The notes: a model not told the origin generated them from the sequence alone. Numbered from the stretch's first letter, positions 23,961 through 37,156 are shown. The stretch: 64,000 nt of DNA from Adiantum capillus-veneris (GCA_014529385.2 CM043958.1:145443234-145507233); one strand, 5' to 3'. Program-made: numbers and translations.

Positions 23961-24151
23961 GTTGGGGAATAAAGCCCAATGTGGTCGCCCAGGTAAGTGG
24001 GCGGGTCACCAGGTATGTATACATATTCTTTTGTAAAAACCTAATAAGAACTCACTATGCTCTACACATTACAGTAGAGCGAGTTCACCATATCTTCGTG
24101 CTCTTCTTCTCGCACTCTCTCTCGCGTCGCACTTCCGCTCGTACTCCTTCA
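23961..24151 (+). repeat. 5' LTR of Copia A
   Basis: 191-bp terminal repeat. Its 3' end is fixed by the adjoining primer-binding site, its start by the TG dinucleotide after CTCTA. Confidence 0.93.
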
Positions 24152-25232
24152 ACTGGTATCAGCGCTCAGATCGAGGCTCGGGGCAGCACTGCAGGAGGCT
24201 AGAGTCACCAACTCAGATTGGAGTGAAATTCGACACGCGAAGACACGGCCCCAAATCTCGTGGGGTAGCCCGGAGGGCTAGGTGTAGTCAGAATTTCATT
24301 CTGAGGTCATCTCGGCCACCGTTCGGCTTCGACAAAGGTCTACGCAGGCCATTTTCGACTACGTGGTCTCGACGGGTGCAGATCCGACTCTACAAATTTG
24401 GGGTTTTCGGCCTACGACTGCAGGTGCTGAGGTGTTGATTTGTGGCTGTCTACACATCGAAGGACGGCTCACAGTTCTTGGAGGCGTGTCACATACGACA
24501 CGGGCGCATCTACACACAGACTGTAGGCGACATCCACTAGTTCATCAGGTAGCTTGTGTTTGCTGCTTGATATTCCAGATTTCATCCTGACATTGCAGGT
24601 ACTTCCTCATGGGATGTATTGTCAGAGATGATGTATGTCTGTTGAGGGTTTGCTGGCTGTGAGTCACGCAGCAAACAACCGCCACAGCGGTTACAGCATA
24701 CAGTGGGAAATTTGTGGATGTATGACTTTGTGGGAAGTCTATGTATTGTCAGATTTACTGCAACCTTTGTTGAGGGTCGAGTGAGGTTTTATTGAGCTGG
24801 GGGATTCTCAAATGTTGAGATCCTTTCGGTGATACAGGTCTTGGAGCGATCCCTCGAGCACCCTTAGATAGGTAGCTAGGATGTATTGACTGTGAGTTAG
24901 ACAGTTGGGATTGCATCTTTGCTTTACTGCCGTTGAGGCATTGTCGCAGTCTATGCTTGCAGGATAGTGACAGGACAGTCAGAGACAGTACAGGTGCAGG
25001 ACAGGTTTACCCACAGCTTACAGTGTCAGAGAGACAGTGTTTTTTAAGCTGTTTTTTGGTCTGTTTTTTGAGTACACCAGAGCCATTTTACAAAGGATAC
25101 TCTGCCAAAATTTATGCAGAATCTGAAGCTTTCTTGGTTCATTTGACAGGTTGATATTGGTTCACAGGTCAGTTTACAGGGGAAACTCTGCCGAATTTTT
25201 CCCAGGAAAGTAAACTACTGTGAAGCGTAGCT

Positions 25233-26509
25233 ATGGCTGGATCACAGGACACTGCTCTTTACAATATCAAGAAGCTGGATGGAACCAATTTCCCATTGTG
25301 GAAGCAGCAGATTTGGCACGTATTGGTACAAAAGAAGCATAAAACCTATAAAGCTCAAGGGGATAAAACCAGAAGATATGGACGAAGATGAATGGAGCGA
25401 AATGGATGAATTGGCACTTTCTACCATTATGCTGACTTTGGCAGAAAGCGTTTACTTCAATGTAGTAGACGAGATGTCGGCTTATCAAGCATGGTTAAAG
25501 CTGAGTGATCTTTATGAGAAGCAAAGTGCAGCTTCACAGGTATACTGGCTTAAGATGCTTGTTGACTTGAAGGTGAAAGAAGGGACACCTATGTCCAATC
25601 ATCTGAATGAGTTCAACACAATCTATAGTTAGTTGTCAGCTCAAGGTGTCAAGTTTGATGAACCTGTTAGAGCTATGTTCCTGTTGATCACATTGCCGGA
25701 AAGTTGAGACACTTTTCGCACAGCTTTGAGTAATTCTGCACCTCCAGATGGTTTGAACATAGCAGGTGTAGAAGGAAGTCTGCTTACTGAAGAAACCAAT
25801 AGAAAGACAATGGACAAAGGCAAAGGAACAACCTTAATTGTCAGGGGAAGGACCAAAGAAAAGTACAAAGGTGGAAAGAGGAATCAGTCTCGTAGCAAGT
25901 CCCGCAGTGCTAAAGGCAAGAGTGACATAGAATGCTACCATTGTGGCAAGAAGGGTCACATGAAAAGAGACTGCAGAGAATGGAAAGCAGAAAAAGGCAA
26001 AGAGAAAGCTGAAGACTATGGTGAGAAGAACAAGTCCTCAGTGAAGATTCAAGAAATAAATGTGACAAACACTGTTGCAGAGGATGACAGTCTAGTGTCA
26101 GGAGACATCTACTTCTTGAAGAATACAATGGACTCAGCTCTTCTTACAGCATCTGATGGAAATGCACTGAGTGACTGGATTATAGACTCAGGGGCATCAC
26201 TTCATGTGTCTCCAAACAAGGAGTGGTTTACTTCTTATGTGACCACTAAAGATCATGTTCGGCTAGGCAATGGGCAGACATGTGAGATCTTAGGTGTTGG
26301 AGATGTTCAATTGAAGTTTCAGAATGGCTCTTCTTTCACGCTGAAGAATGTGAGACATGTTCCCACAATTACAAAGAGCTTGATCAGCACAGGTTTACTT
26401 GATGATGCTGGCTACATCACTACTTTTGGACAGAACATGTGGAAGATATCCAAGGGTTCTATGACAGTAGCACATGGAGTAAAGTCTGGAGGACTTTACA
26501 TGATTTATG
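25233..26509 (+). pseudogene. Copia A gag and protease (5' half of polyprotein)
   Basis: Starts MAGSQDTALYNIKKLDGTNF at the ATG at 25233. The next part is read in another frame (from about 25330), so a 1-bp indel breaks gag. Further breaks are TAG at 25630-25632 and TGA at 25705-25707. After a UBN2-type capsid come a basic linker, a CCHC zinc knuckle CYHCGKKGHMKRDC (about 25933-25974) and an aspartic protease start DWIIDSGASLHVS (about 26173-26211). The frame runs to 26509, where Copia B is inserted. Confidence 0.9.
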
Positions 26510-26696
26510 TGTTGGGATCGGAGAGCACACACACAGAGAGCCAGCATGAAGAAGGAGATAGATGCAGTGTGTGGCAGGGCGGTACTCACACTACAATGTG
26601 TAGTTATGAGTATAGTTATTATGAATGAGTAAATGAATGGCTGTACATGGGCGGCTGAACAACGAGCAGCCGGGCACACGGGCCTTTAACCCAACA
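26510..26696 (-). repeat. 3' LTR of Copia B
   Basis: 187 bp with TGTTGGG...CCCAACA ends. The matching 5' LTR is 31975-32161. Confidence 0.94.
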
Positions 26697-26751
26697 ATCT
26701 CCCACTTAAAGGCAGTGTGCCTTTAAAGTGGCCAAAGTACAGCAAAAGAAG

Positions 26752-29700
26752 TCAAGCCATACCCATCAGCGATCTGCAGTGTGCAAACCGCTGTGAGGCT
26801 AACGACTTCGTGAGTAGATCAGCAGGGTTATCGTCAGTGTGTACCTTGACAAGCTCTATGCGCTTGTCCTCTAGCACCTCTCGTATGAAGTGATACCTCA
26901 CCTCAATGTGCTTTGTCTTCGCATGGAAGACAGGATTCCGTGCCAACGCTATGGCACTCTGGCTATCACAATGTAGAATCGGAGCATCACCAGCCATACC
27001 AAGATCTCCCACTAGTCGTGAGAGCCATACGGCCTCCTTGGCAGCCTCAGTGGCAGCCATATATTCAGCCTCTGTAGTGCTCAAAGCAACGCATGGCTGC
27101 AAACGTGATGCCCACGAAACCGGTCCACCTGCAACTGTGAACACATAGCCGCTAGTAGACTTCCTCGAGTCCACTGACCCTACATAGTCTGAATCTGTAT
27201 ATCCGCAAACAGACATATCCTTCTCACCATAACATAGGGACAACTCTGAAGTCCCTCTCAAGTATCTGAGAATACCTCTCACTGCATCCCAATGACGCTT
27301 GCCCGGGTTAGACATGTACCTGCTAACCACACCAACTGCATGAGCAAGATCTGGACGCGTAGCCACCATGGCATACATCAAGGAACCAACAACTGACGCA
27401 TAGGGAATATGAGACATCTCTGTAGTCTCCAAATCTGTCTGAGGGCAATCATCATGGCTGAGTTTTACATATGGAGGCAACGGGGTACTAATGGCCTTCC
27501 CCCCTTCCATATGAAAACGCTCAAGCACCCTGTCAATGTACTCTTTCTGACTAAGAAAGAGCATCTTGCGAGAACGATCACGAGTGATCCGCATACCCAA
27601 AATATGACTAGCATCCCCAAGATCCTTCATGGAAAAGGTCTCATGTAGCCTATGTTTCAAGGCATCCACATCAGAAATACACTTCCCTGCGATCAGCATG
27701 TCATCCACATACAAAACCAAAACAATAAGACTACCATCTGCAGCCTTGCGAGTATAGAGGCATGGGTCCTCATAACTGCGTACATAACCCAATGAACTCA
27801 TGAATGCATCAAACTTACGATACCATTCACGAGATGATTGCTTCAGCCCATACAAGGTCTTAAGAAGCCGGCATACCATCTTCTTTGAACCATGAATAAC
27901 AAACCCACTTGGTTGCTCCATGTACAAATCCTCGTGCAAGTCCGGATGTAAGAAAGCTGTCTTTACATCCATTTGCTTCAACTCCATGTCTTCTGTAGCT
28001 ACCAAGGCAAACAACATACGCAAAGTAGACATCTTCACCACTGGGGAGAAGATCTCATCAAAATCAATGCCCTTCTGTTGCTTGAATCCTTTAGCCACAA
28101 GCCTTGCTTTGTACCTAGGCTTTGCATCCATTGAACACAATTTTATCTTGTAAACCCACTTGCATGGTAGTGCCTTCTTACCCTTTGGCAAAGGAGTAAG
28201 CTCCCACGTTTCATTTTGGATCAACGAATCCATCTCTGACTGCATAGCCTGCTCCCACTTGAGCTTGTCAACACTAGACATGGCCTCATCACAACATGAT
28301 GGCTCCCCGCAATCAGTCAACAATACATAATCCATAGAAGGCACATAACGTTGAGGCTGTCTTGCACGCCACTCTGAACGCCTCAAAGACTGTGCAGGAG
28401 GTGCATCTGGCTGTCCCACATCTACATGATCTCCCAACAAGGGCTGATCTCCCACTTGAGGGTCAATGGGCTGCCCACGAGCAGCCATGGGACCATCATA
28501 CCGATGACCATCCTCCTCAAATATCACACGCCGAACCTCAACCGTTCGCGGTGATGCTCTATACATAGAGTCCTCATGAAAAACAACATCATGGCTACGC
28601 ACAATCTTCCTGTCAATAGGATCCCACAATCGATAACCCATCTCACCAGAGCTACCATAACCCAAGAAGATACATCTCTTGCTCTTTGGATCCAATTTGC
28701 TGCGTTTTGCCTTAGGTACATGTACATAAGCTTCACAGCCAAAAACACGAAGGTGACCATATGAAGGTGGCAAACCTGTCCATACCTCTTCAGGCACTTT
28801 GAAGCCCAAAGGAACACTAGGTGAACGATTTATCAAATGCACAGAAGTGGCAACAGCTTCAGCCCAAAATCCATTTGACAGACCAGCCATAGAAAGCATA
28901 CTACGGACTTTTTCCTGTATAGTCCTGTTCATGCGCTCTGCCACACCATTTTGAGGAGGTGTATAGGGAGCACTAAGCTCGCGCCGTATACCCTTCTCAA
29001 CACATAATGTTGTGAAAGCATGAGACATAAATTCACCCCCATTGTCCGTACGTAAGCACTTCAACTTACAACCTGATTGGTTCTCAACAAGAGCCAACCA
29101 TTGCTTGAATATATCAAATACCATATCCTTCTTACGAATGGGGTATGTCCATACCTTCCTGCTAGCATCATCAATGAACGTAACAAAGTACATAGCACCT
29201 CCAAGAGAAGCATTGGGCATCGGCCCACATACATCACTATGCACCAAAGCTAGCTTTTCCAAAGATCTGTGTGGAACACTTTTCTTATGAGAAGACCGAG
29301 CATGTCGACCATAAAGGCAATGCTCACAAAACTCAAAACCACCAAAATCTGAAACGGGAATGTAATCCGCACGTGCCAACAACTTCAAACCTTTTAGTGA
29401 CATATGCCCCAAACGCTGATGCCATAAAGAAGCAGGAGGTTGCTCAGTGATCCCCACAATGTGATCAGCCACACTAGCTACACAAAGGGAATATAACGTA
29501 TTCCTCTTAGCACCTTTAACCAAAACAAGGCTGCCCTTAGTGATCTTCCAACCTCCATCACCAAAAGATACATTGAAACCAAGTGAATCCAACTGACCCA
29601 CACTAATCAAGCTTTTTGCAAGAGCCGGCACATGACGCACACGCTGCAAGACAAACGTAGTAGAGTTTGGCATAGCCAAATGAATATCCCCAATGCCATG

Positions 29701-30798
29701 AATCTGCATAGAACGCCCATCGGCAATCCTGACAGTACCTGTGCTCGAAGCATCATAGTCATGAAACCACGACCTATGAGGCGTAACGTGAAAAGAAGCA
29801 CCACTGTCAATGACCCAATCCATAGGCATACTACGCTCATGAGTGAGAAGAAAAGCGTCATCAAAATAGGATGCAAGCAACACATCACCAAGCTCTTCAC
29901 TAGTAGCACTAGTCGGAGCACATACATGGTCATCTTGAGAGCTACACTCTCCCTGTGTTGCATTTAACTCCTCAATCTTGACATTGGATTTAGGCTTGTC
30001 CTTAGCATCATGGTCTTTCTTCTTACCATCTCCATTTTCCCTTTTCCCCTTGTAGCAATCCTTTTTGAAATGGCCTTTTCTACCACAATGAAAACATTCC
30101 ACATCCTTTTTACTTGTGCCTGCACGGGACTTGCTTCTAGATTTACCCCTGTTGGACTTATACTTGTCCAAAGTCCTGCCTCTGACAACCATTGCATTAG
30201 AAGACTTACTACCTGCATTATTCTTTCGATTAATCTCTTCCGTGAGAAGACTAGACTCCACATTAGTACTTGTCAGCTCATTCGCAGGAACCGAGTTACT
30301 TATGGCTGTCCTAAATGTGTCCCATGACTCAGGCAACGTGACAAGTAAAAACATAGCTTTTACATTTTCCTCAAACGTAATTTCCTGCGTAGCAAGTTGG
30401 CTGAAAATTGTATTGAACTCATTCAAATGCGCATTCATGGAAGCACCTTCCTCCATTCGCAAATCAATAAGCTTTTTAATCCAATACACCATAGAAGCAG
30501 CCGAATGCTTATCATACATATCGCAAATCCGCTGCCATAGCTCATAAGCTCCACCCTATGCATCTTTCACATTGTAATAAACAGAGTTTGAAAGGGAAAG
30601 CCTAATGGTAGACCTGCACATCTCATCCAACTCCTCCCAATCATCCCTCTCCATGTTCTCTAGCTTAACTCCCTGCAACTTTAGAGGTCGAATCTGTTTC
30701 TTCTGCACCAAGACATCCCAAATCTGATCTTTCCAATATGAGAAGTTAGCACCATCCAACTTCTCAATATTGAAAACCGTGTCCTCTTTAGTGCCCAT
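26752..30798 (-). pseudogene. Copia B gag-pol polyprotein, one internal stop
   Basis: From ATG 30798 (MGTKEDTVFNIEKLDGANFS) to TGA 26752 the frame is 1349 codons, full length for a plant Copia. The only break seen is TAG at 30558-30556 (codon 81). The downstream 1255-codon frame is uninterrupted. Domains in order: UBN2-type gag; CCHC knuckle CFHCGRKGHFKKDC (residue about 235); protease DWVIDSGASFHVTP (about 330); pre-integrase LWHQRLGHMSLKG; integrase core with VHSDVCGPMP, TDNGGEF and AERMNRTIQEK; RT with WVYKIK, QMDVKTAFLHPDL and YVDDMLIAG; RNase H with CGYTDSDYVGS, STTEAEYMA and VRYHFIRE. All expected catalytic acids that can be located are present. Confidence 0.93.
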
Positions 30799-31974
30799 TA
30801 CAACAAGAATGCAACAATGAGAAACCTGTAACCAACCAACAAACTGCCACAACAAAGTAGTGTTGCAAATCTGACAACACCTGCTGCTCAATCAAAGAGC
30901 AAACGCATAGAGTATAAATCAGCCCATAATATGGTCAAAAAACGTACGTAGAAATCCACAAACAAATGCATAAACCCGTGACACCTGTAACTCAACCGGC
31001 CTAGGCAAACTGTGCCACAAAATGCATCAACAATGAGCTGTCATAGAGGCATAAACATACTCCATGTCTGAATAACCACAATAGAGACATAAGCTGACCA
31101 AGCTTACACAAATCCGTGAGCATAAATGGATCCAAGTGAGCATATAACCAATGCACAAGCTCAACGAAGTCCAATCTCTACTGTCAACCAAGTACCTATC
31201 CGTACTCAAACCGCAACACTGCAAGCAAGAGCAAACCCGCTCTATGTATAAGTGAACCAAATCTCCACAATATGATGCATAAAGAGTGTCTGTCAAACTG
31301 CCATATCCACATCCATCAACATACATAGATGATGTAAACCTGTAGCTCAAGAACACGCATAAACAGACTGCCGAGAAGAGTAGAAGCTCCCACTCAAACC
31401 ACAACCATATACATGGCTGTCCCACAGTCAAAATACATGTTTTGTAACCACAGAAGAGACCTGTATCCAAAGCTCCCTGTAACCTGTAACCTGTACCTGT
31501 ACCTGTACCTGCACCTGTACCTGTACCTGTAGTCGAAGAAGACAATGTCGCCAAAACTCCCACTCTTTCTGTGTGTATGAGGCCACTCCAAGAAGAGGCT
31601 ACACACTCTCAAATGAGCTGTGGGCTCACGTAAGTGGAAGACACTACAACAATGGCACCTGTAATGGCTATGGAAGCTCTAACAGCAGAAAACTACCAAA
31701 GAGAGATGAAAAACGTAGCTCCTAGTCTGTAGCTCGGATGGGATTTCTAATGGCACGAATGGCTCCGAAAGGGGGGTTAAACCCCAGGACGCCTGATGAA
31801 AATACTCGCAGAGTGCTGAACCTTCCAATGCCAAGCTCAGAAAAACCTTCTGCTCTTTGGAAATGCGCGCGTGCGCAAAACCGAAAAACGGCAATGAAAC
31901 AGCAGCAAGTTTCAACACACTCAACAATGATGATGAAGCTCTCAATGCTCTCACTACCAAGCTCTGATACCACT
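30799..31974 (-). other. leader of Copia B
   Basis: About 1.2 kb between 5' LTR and gag, without recognised coding capacity. It includes a CCTGTA minisatellite at 31487-31533. Confidence 0.7.
31487..31533. repeat. (CTGTAC)n-type minisatellite
   Basis: About eight tandem copies of a 6-bp unit, CTGTAC with variants (one CTGCAC), in the Copia B leader. Confidence 0.9.
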
Positions 31975-32161
31975 TGTTGGGATCGCAGAGCACACACACA
32001 GAGAGCCAGCACGAAGAAGGAGATAGACGCAGTGTGTGGCGGGGCGGTACTCACACTACAATGTGTAGTTATGAGTATAGTTATTATGAATGAGTAAATG
32101 AATGGCTGTACATGGGTGGCTGAACAACGGGCAGCCGGGCACACGGGCCTTTAACCCAACA
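31975..32161 (-). repeat. 5' LTR of Copia B
   Basis: 187 bp. The adjoining 'gctctgatacca' is the reverse complement of the initiator-Met primer-binding site, fixing the orientation. Confidence 0.94.
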
Positions 32162-32166
32162 TTATG

Positions 32167-34862
32167 TATCAAATGTCTCTAAAAATGTAATCAATGTAAC
32201 CGAGCAGCCGAACGTTTCTTTGTGGCATAGCCGGTTAGGACATATGTCCAAGAAGGGAATGGAAATCTTGTCTCGTTCTGGTTATTTGCCTTGCTTTTCA
32301 TTTAATGATTTTGAATTATGTGAACATTGTCTGTATGGTAAGCAAACACGGCAGCCACATAAGCATAGAAGCAGTAGAAGAGATACACAGTTGGCACTTG
32401 TTCATAGTGATTTGTGTGGACCTATGCCTAACCTATCTCTAGGGGGAGCTTCTTACTTTATGACATTTATAGATGATTACTTGAGGAAAGTATGGGTTTA
32501 CTTTCTCAAGCACAAGGATGAAGCCTTTAGTGTTTTCAAAACGTTTGTGACACTTGTGGAGAATCAGAGTGGCAAGAAGCTTAAATGCTTACGCATTGAC
32601 AATGGTGGAGAGTATGTTTCAAAGGCCTTTCAGGACTTTTGTGAGTCAAAAGGTATAAAACATGAACTTACTGCTCCTTACAATCCTCCTCAAAATGGTG
32701 TTGCTGAGAAGATGAATAGGACCATACAAGAGAAAGTCAGAAGTATGTTGTCTAATGCACAGCTCCGCTCCCAAATGGGTTTTGGGCTGAAGCTGTATCA
32801 ACAGCTGTTCATCTTGTAAATAGATCTCCTAGCAAGGTTTTGCAGAAGGATGCAGTGCCAGAGATGGTATGGTCAGGCAAAATGCCCTCATACAAGCATC
32901 TCAGAGTCTTTGGCTGTGAGGCATATACTCACGTTCCAAAGGAATTTAGGAACAAACTTGAGCCAAAGAGTAGAAAGTGCATCTTTCTAGGCTATGGTAA
33001 TTCTGGTGAGATGGGGTACAGACTTTGGGATCCCGAATCCAGAAAGGTTGTCCGCAGCAATGATGTTCACTTTAATGAATCCAAATATCATTCTAAACCA
33101 GAGAGGGTTGAGGAGATTAAAAGAGTTGTCTTCCAAGAAGATGGACCTGCACGTGCAAGACAAAATGTCAGGGCTCAAGAGGAGATAGAGTGGAACCACA
33201 GGTTGTGGCTAAGCCTGAGCCACCTATTGTGCGTAGATCTAGACGTATCACGCGACCTCCTGATAGGTTTGTTCTATCTATGAACTATGTCATGTTGACT
33301 GATTGCAATGAGCCTTCATGTTACAAGGAAGCAGTGCAAATGAAGGACTCCGGGAATTGGCAATTGGCCATGCAGTCAGAGATGACAGCTCTGCATAAAA
33401 ACAAGACATGGAAGCTAGTTAAATTACCACGGGGCAAAAAGGCTCTACCCTGTAAATGGGTTTACAGGTATAAGATCACCGCTCATGATAGTCAGCCAAA
33501 GTACAAAGCAAGGCTTGTTGCCAAGGGCTTTAAGCAAGAACAAGGCATTGACTTTGAGGAAGTCTTCTCTCTGGTGGTCAAGATGACTACATTGAGATGC
33601 TTTCTTGCATTGGTTGCCATACTAGATTTGGTGTTGCACCAAATGGATGTCAAGACAACGTTCTTGCATGGTGATTTAGATGTGGAAATTTACATGCAGC
33701 AGCCAGAAGGGTTTGTTGAGAAAGGCAAGGAAGATTGGGTATGCCAGTTGTTAAAGAGTCTTTATGGCTTAAAACAATCACCGAGGGCATGGTACCATAA
33801 ATTCCACAAGTTTATGCTTTCTCAAGGCTACAAACGTAGTGAGTTCGATCACTGTCTATATACAAAGAAGGCTAAGGATGGTAGTGGCTGATCCTTATTT
33901 TGTATGTGGATGACATGTTGATTGCTGGCAAGCACTTGGAAGAAATTTCAGCTTTGAAGTCAAAGATGGCAAAATCGTTTGACATGAAAGACATGGGTGA
34001 GGCAAGTCATATACTTGGTATGCGCATTGAGAGAGACAGATCAAAGAAGTTGATTTGGTTATCTCAAACAGAGTATATTGACAAGGTTTTGCAACGTTTC
34101 AATATGGAGAAGGGAAAGGCACTGAGTGTTCCATTGCCACCATATGTGAAACTTAGCAAACAAGATTGTCCTGTGTCTGAGGAAGAACAGGCTGAAATGG
34201 ATAAGACTCCATATGCGTCTGCAGTGGGTAGTTTGATGTATGCAATGATTGCTACTCGCCTAGACATTGCATTTGCAGTGGGAGTAGTAAGTCGATACAT
34301 GTCAAACCCAGGCAAGAAACATTGGGAGGCAGTGAAAGGAATATTGAGATACCTGAAAGCTACAAAGAGTATGCGTATATGCTATGGGAGTCAGGAGCTA
34401 AGTGCAAAGGGTTTTACAGACTCAGATTATGCAGGTGACTTAGACAACCGAAGGTCTACGTCAGGGTATGTCTTTACATTGGCTGGTGGAGCAGTATCAT
34501 GGCGTCCTAGATTACAAGATTGTGTTACTCAGTCTACTACAAAGGCTGAATATGTTGTAGCATCAGAGGCATGCAAAGAATCAATTTGGCTTAATCGACT
34601 AGTAACAGATTTGGGAATCAAAGAAGAGATGCCTATGTTATATTGTGATAGTCAAAGTGCTATACAATTGGCTCACAATCCAGTTTATCACTCAAAGACA
34701 AAGCATGTGGATGTGAAGTATCATTTCATCAAGGAAATGCTCGAGGATAAGCAACTTCAACTTGTCAAAGTTCACACCACAGAAAATCCTGCTGATCTAC
34801 TTACAAAAGGACTTCCCTCAGAGAGCTTTGCGGATTTTCGCAAGCAGTTAGGTGTAGGGTAG
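32167..34862 (+). pseudogene. Copia A integrase, reverse transcriptase and RNase H
   Basis: Continuation of the Copia A polyprotein after Copia B. Pre-integrase LWHSRLGHMSKKG (32217), integrase with VHSDLCGPMP, IDNGGEY and NGVAEKMNRTIQEK (32397-32740). Then a frame change near 32770. A GYRLWDPESRKVVRS linker (33020) is followed by a second change near 33190. RT begins (CKWVYRYK, LHQMDVKTTFLHGDL, SLYGLKQSPRAW), with a third break at about 33890 just before YVDDMLIAGK (33903). RNase H has KGFTDSDYAGD and STTKAEYVVAS (Lys replaces the usual Glu of TTEAEY). It ends at TAG 34860-34862. Confidence 0.92.
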
Positions 34863-34951
34863 TACATCACTTCTCTACATCTCTTGTATATTAGCTTGTA
34901 TAGTAGCTTCTCTCACACTTAAAGTACCACATTGGACTTTAAGTGGGAGGT

Positions 34952-35143
34952 TGTTGGGGTATAAAGCCCAATGTGGTCACCCAGGTAAGTGGGCGGGCCA
35001 CCAGGTATGTACACATATTCTTTTGTAAAAACCTAATAAGAACTCACTATGCTCTACACATTACAGTAGAGCGAGTTCACCATATCGTCGTGCTCTTCTT
35101 CTCGCACTCTCTCTCGCGTCGCACTTCCGCTCGTACTCCTTCA
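34952..35143 (+). repeat. 3' LTR of Copia A
   Basis: 192 bp, preceded by the polypurine tract 'taagtgggaggt' and followed by CTCTA. Confidence 0.93.
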
Positions 35144-35148
35144 CTCTA

Positions 35149-36424
35149 GTCCTTAAAAAAAAGAATTCCTTGCAAAACTTGCACCCTGACACAACAAAAA
35201 TCTTCTCTACCTCCATCATTGACAAATATGCCTCCAGACCACACTCGTTCTTTGCCATCTGCTTGGCCCAGTTTGCATCCACAACCAGAACCCCTCCAGG
35301 CCTAACATGCTGCTGCAAAGAGCATGCATTGTATGATATGTTAGGTACAATAAATCCAAAGACCTTGACAACCACTACAGAGAACAATGCCTTCTCTTCT
35401 TGCCATGGTCAAGACATGAGAATGAGCACCTGCCTGAAGGTTCGTCTTGGATCGATGTCTACGCTTCGAACATTGAGACAGTGAAAAACAATGATTACAA
35501 TTTGTTGTCAAACCAACTCCAATAGACAAATTTACAACAACCGTCACAATCTCACGCAGCACAAAAAGTGTAAGTTCCTTGAATGATCTTGACAATGCAA
35601 ACGTGATGATCAACTCCCCATCAAAGCAACCAACGAAGAAAACATTATCTTTGTATTTTATCGAACATTCTGGCATGACCAATGAGGATTTCCACACATT
35701 AGTAAAGAAGCTAAATCAACAACAGTGACTCATCCTTAATGATGTCATGCTCAACGCATAGCACCATCAGAAAAGATACATCTCTTCCTCACAAGTGAAG
35801 CGGGCACCGGAAAAACATTCACGTTGCTCTTGCTAGTTGAAGCCTTCATTCATTTCTACACGTACAAGTTGAGTCACAATGTTGACTTTCCTGAGGTGCT
35901 CCTAATGGCATATACAGGCAAGGCAACATTCAACATTGGTGATACAACTATACACTCAACTTTACATTTGCCTTTGATAACTACAACACACACAAGCCTC
36001 GGAGCAGAAAAGCTAGATGCATTGTCCTTACTTTATCAGATTTGGAACTTGTAGTGTTTGATGAAGTCTCCTTGATAGAATCAAGTGTCTTCTCAATGGC
36101 CGACTCACGTCTTCGTGCCATCAAGAGAAAACACGACCAACCTTTTGGTGGCCTCGATGTCATACTCTGTGGTGACCTCTGCCAAGCTAGCCCAGTCAAA
36201 TACTCTTGGATATTCACAAGCAAGCAAGCTCTTCTTGAGGTGGTCGCACCTTCGTACATGAATTCCCTAAGTGCTACGAACTAACAATTACAATGAGACA
36301 AACCAATGAACAAGTTATAGAGGTGCTCAACCGAATGAGAATTGGTTCACACACCAGCAACGATCTTGCATATACTAACAACTCCTTTCACAAAGAGTTG
36401 TCTACTGACATAATCATATCACAC
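35149..36424 (+). pseudogene. Helitron RepHel piece 2: linker and PIF1 helicase N-terminal half
   Basis: Resumes the Helitron after Copia A. SIIDKYASRP and ICLAQFAST (35215-35285) and LLFLPWSRHENEHLPEGSSW (35390-35450, split between frames) are typical blocks between Rep and helicase. The PIF1 ATPase follows: Walker A FLTSEAGTGKTFTLL (35785-35830), a LMAYTGKATFNIGDTTIHS block (35905-35960), Walker B VVFDEVSLIES (36053-36085), GGLDVILCGDLCQASPV (36149-36200) and ELTITMRQTNEQVIEVLNRM (36280-36340). Frame changes occur near 36050 and 36290. The open frame ...TDIIIS is cut at 36424 by the Gypsy-type element and resumes at 47387. Confidence 0.85.
36420..36424. other. target-site duplication of the Gypsy-type element, left copy
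   Basis: CACAC, repeated at 47382-47386. Confidence 0.88.
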
Positions 36425-37073
36425 TGTTGCGGGAGCGAATCACACCACCTATAAAGTGCATGCAGCACAACATCAACTTAATGTAAATTGAGGACAGAGT
36501 TGACACGATAGGCACACGGAGGAAATCTCTTTAGCTTGTCAGGCTGAGACTATCCTACACATACAACACTTTGGAAGGCCAACTAAACCACAATCTAGAA
36601 TCTCACTACTCTCAACTACACCACCCAACCCACATACACAGAAATGGAAGGAAACCCATCAAATCATACCAGAATCATACGAAACTTAAGGAACACCATC
36701 CCCTTACTAGGATACACCATCCCCTCACTAGGATACACCTGTCCCTAAGCCTCTATACTCAAAACTCTAGCTCTCGACCCATCTGCAGAAAACGCATATA
36801 AAGACAGAGCCAGATTTTGAAAGGTCCGAAACTGAAATTTATGAGTACCTATGCATAGCTTATGTCCTATGATTCTAACGAATACTTGCAAGCAAAAAAA
36901 AGACATCATTTGATATACTTATGGCCACGAGTAGCTCGTAGATGGGCGAGCGCGTATGCTCCGTTCCACGAGGACTGCTTGGCGTTGTCGTGTAGCTCTT
37001 GCCAAGACTAGCGCGATGGTGAAGTCGGATCTACAATGTGATGAACGAGCGGGGAGTAGCACCAGGATGAAGC

Positions 37074-37156
<83 letters not shown>

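Larger units (their letters stand above)
26510..32161 (-). mobile_element. Copia B: nested, nearly intact Copia element
   Basis: 187-bp LTRs at 31975-32161 (5') and 26510-26696 (3') begin TGTTGGG and end CCCAACA. They differ at about six positions (roughly 3%). The primer site (reverse of 'gctctgatacca') adjoins the 5' LTR. The polypurine tract, 'atctcccacttaaaggc' read in reverse, adjoins the 3' LTR. Target duplication TTATG lies at 26505-26509 and 32162-32166. Total length 5652 bp. It interrupts Copia A between protease and integrase. Confidence 0.96.
23961..35143 (+). mobile_element. Copia A: complete LTR retrotransposon carrying a nested element
   Basis: LTRs of 191 bp (23961-24151) and 192 bp (34952-35143), both starting TGTTGGGG and ending CTTCA. 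They differ by about five substitutions and one 1-bp indel. A tRNA-Met primer site 'tggtatcagcgctc' follows the 5' LTR. The polypurine tract 'taagtgggaggt' precedes the 3' LTR. The flanking repeat is CTCTA on both sides. Without the nested Copia B and its duplicated TTATG the element is about 5.5 kb, a normal Copia size. Coding order gag, protease, integrase, RT, RNase H is preserved but broken by several frameshifts and stops. Confidence 0.95.

Noticed and set aside
24152-25232. Separate gene in the Copia A leader (short plus-strand frames)
   Set aside because: Lies between primer site and gag, frames are short and have no similarity; treated as untranslated leader.
28524-30327. Several frames of 60-140 codons on both strands as extra proteins
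   Set aside because: They are shadows of the Copia B polyprotein frame.
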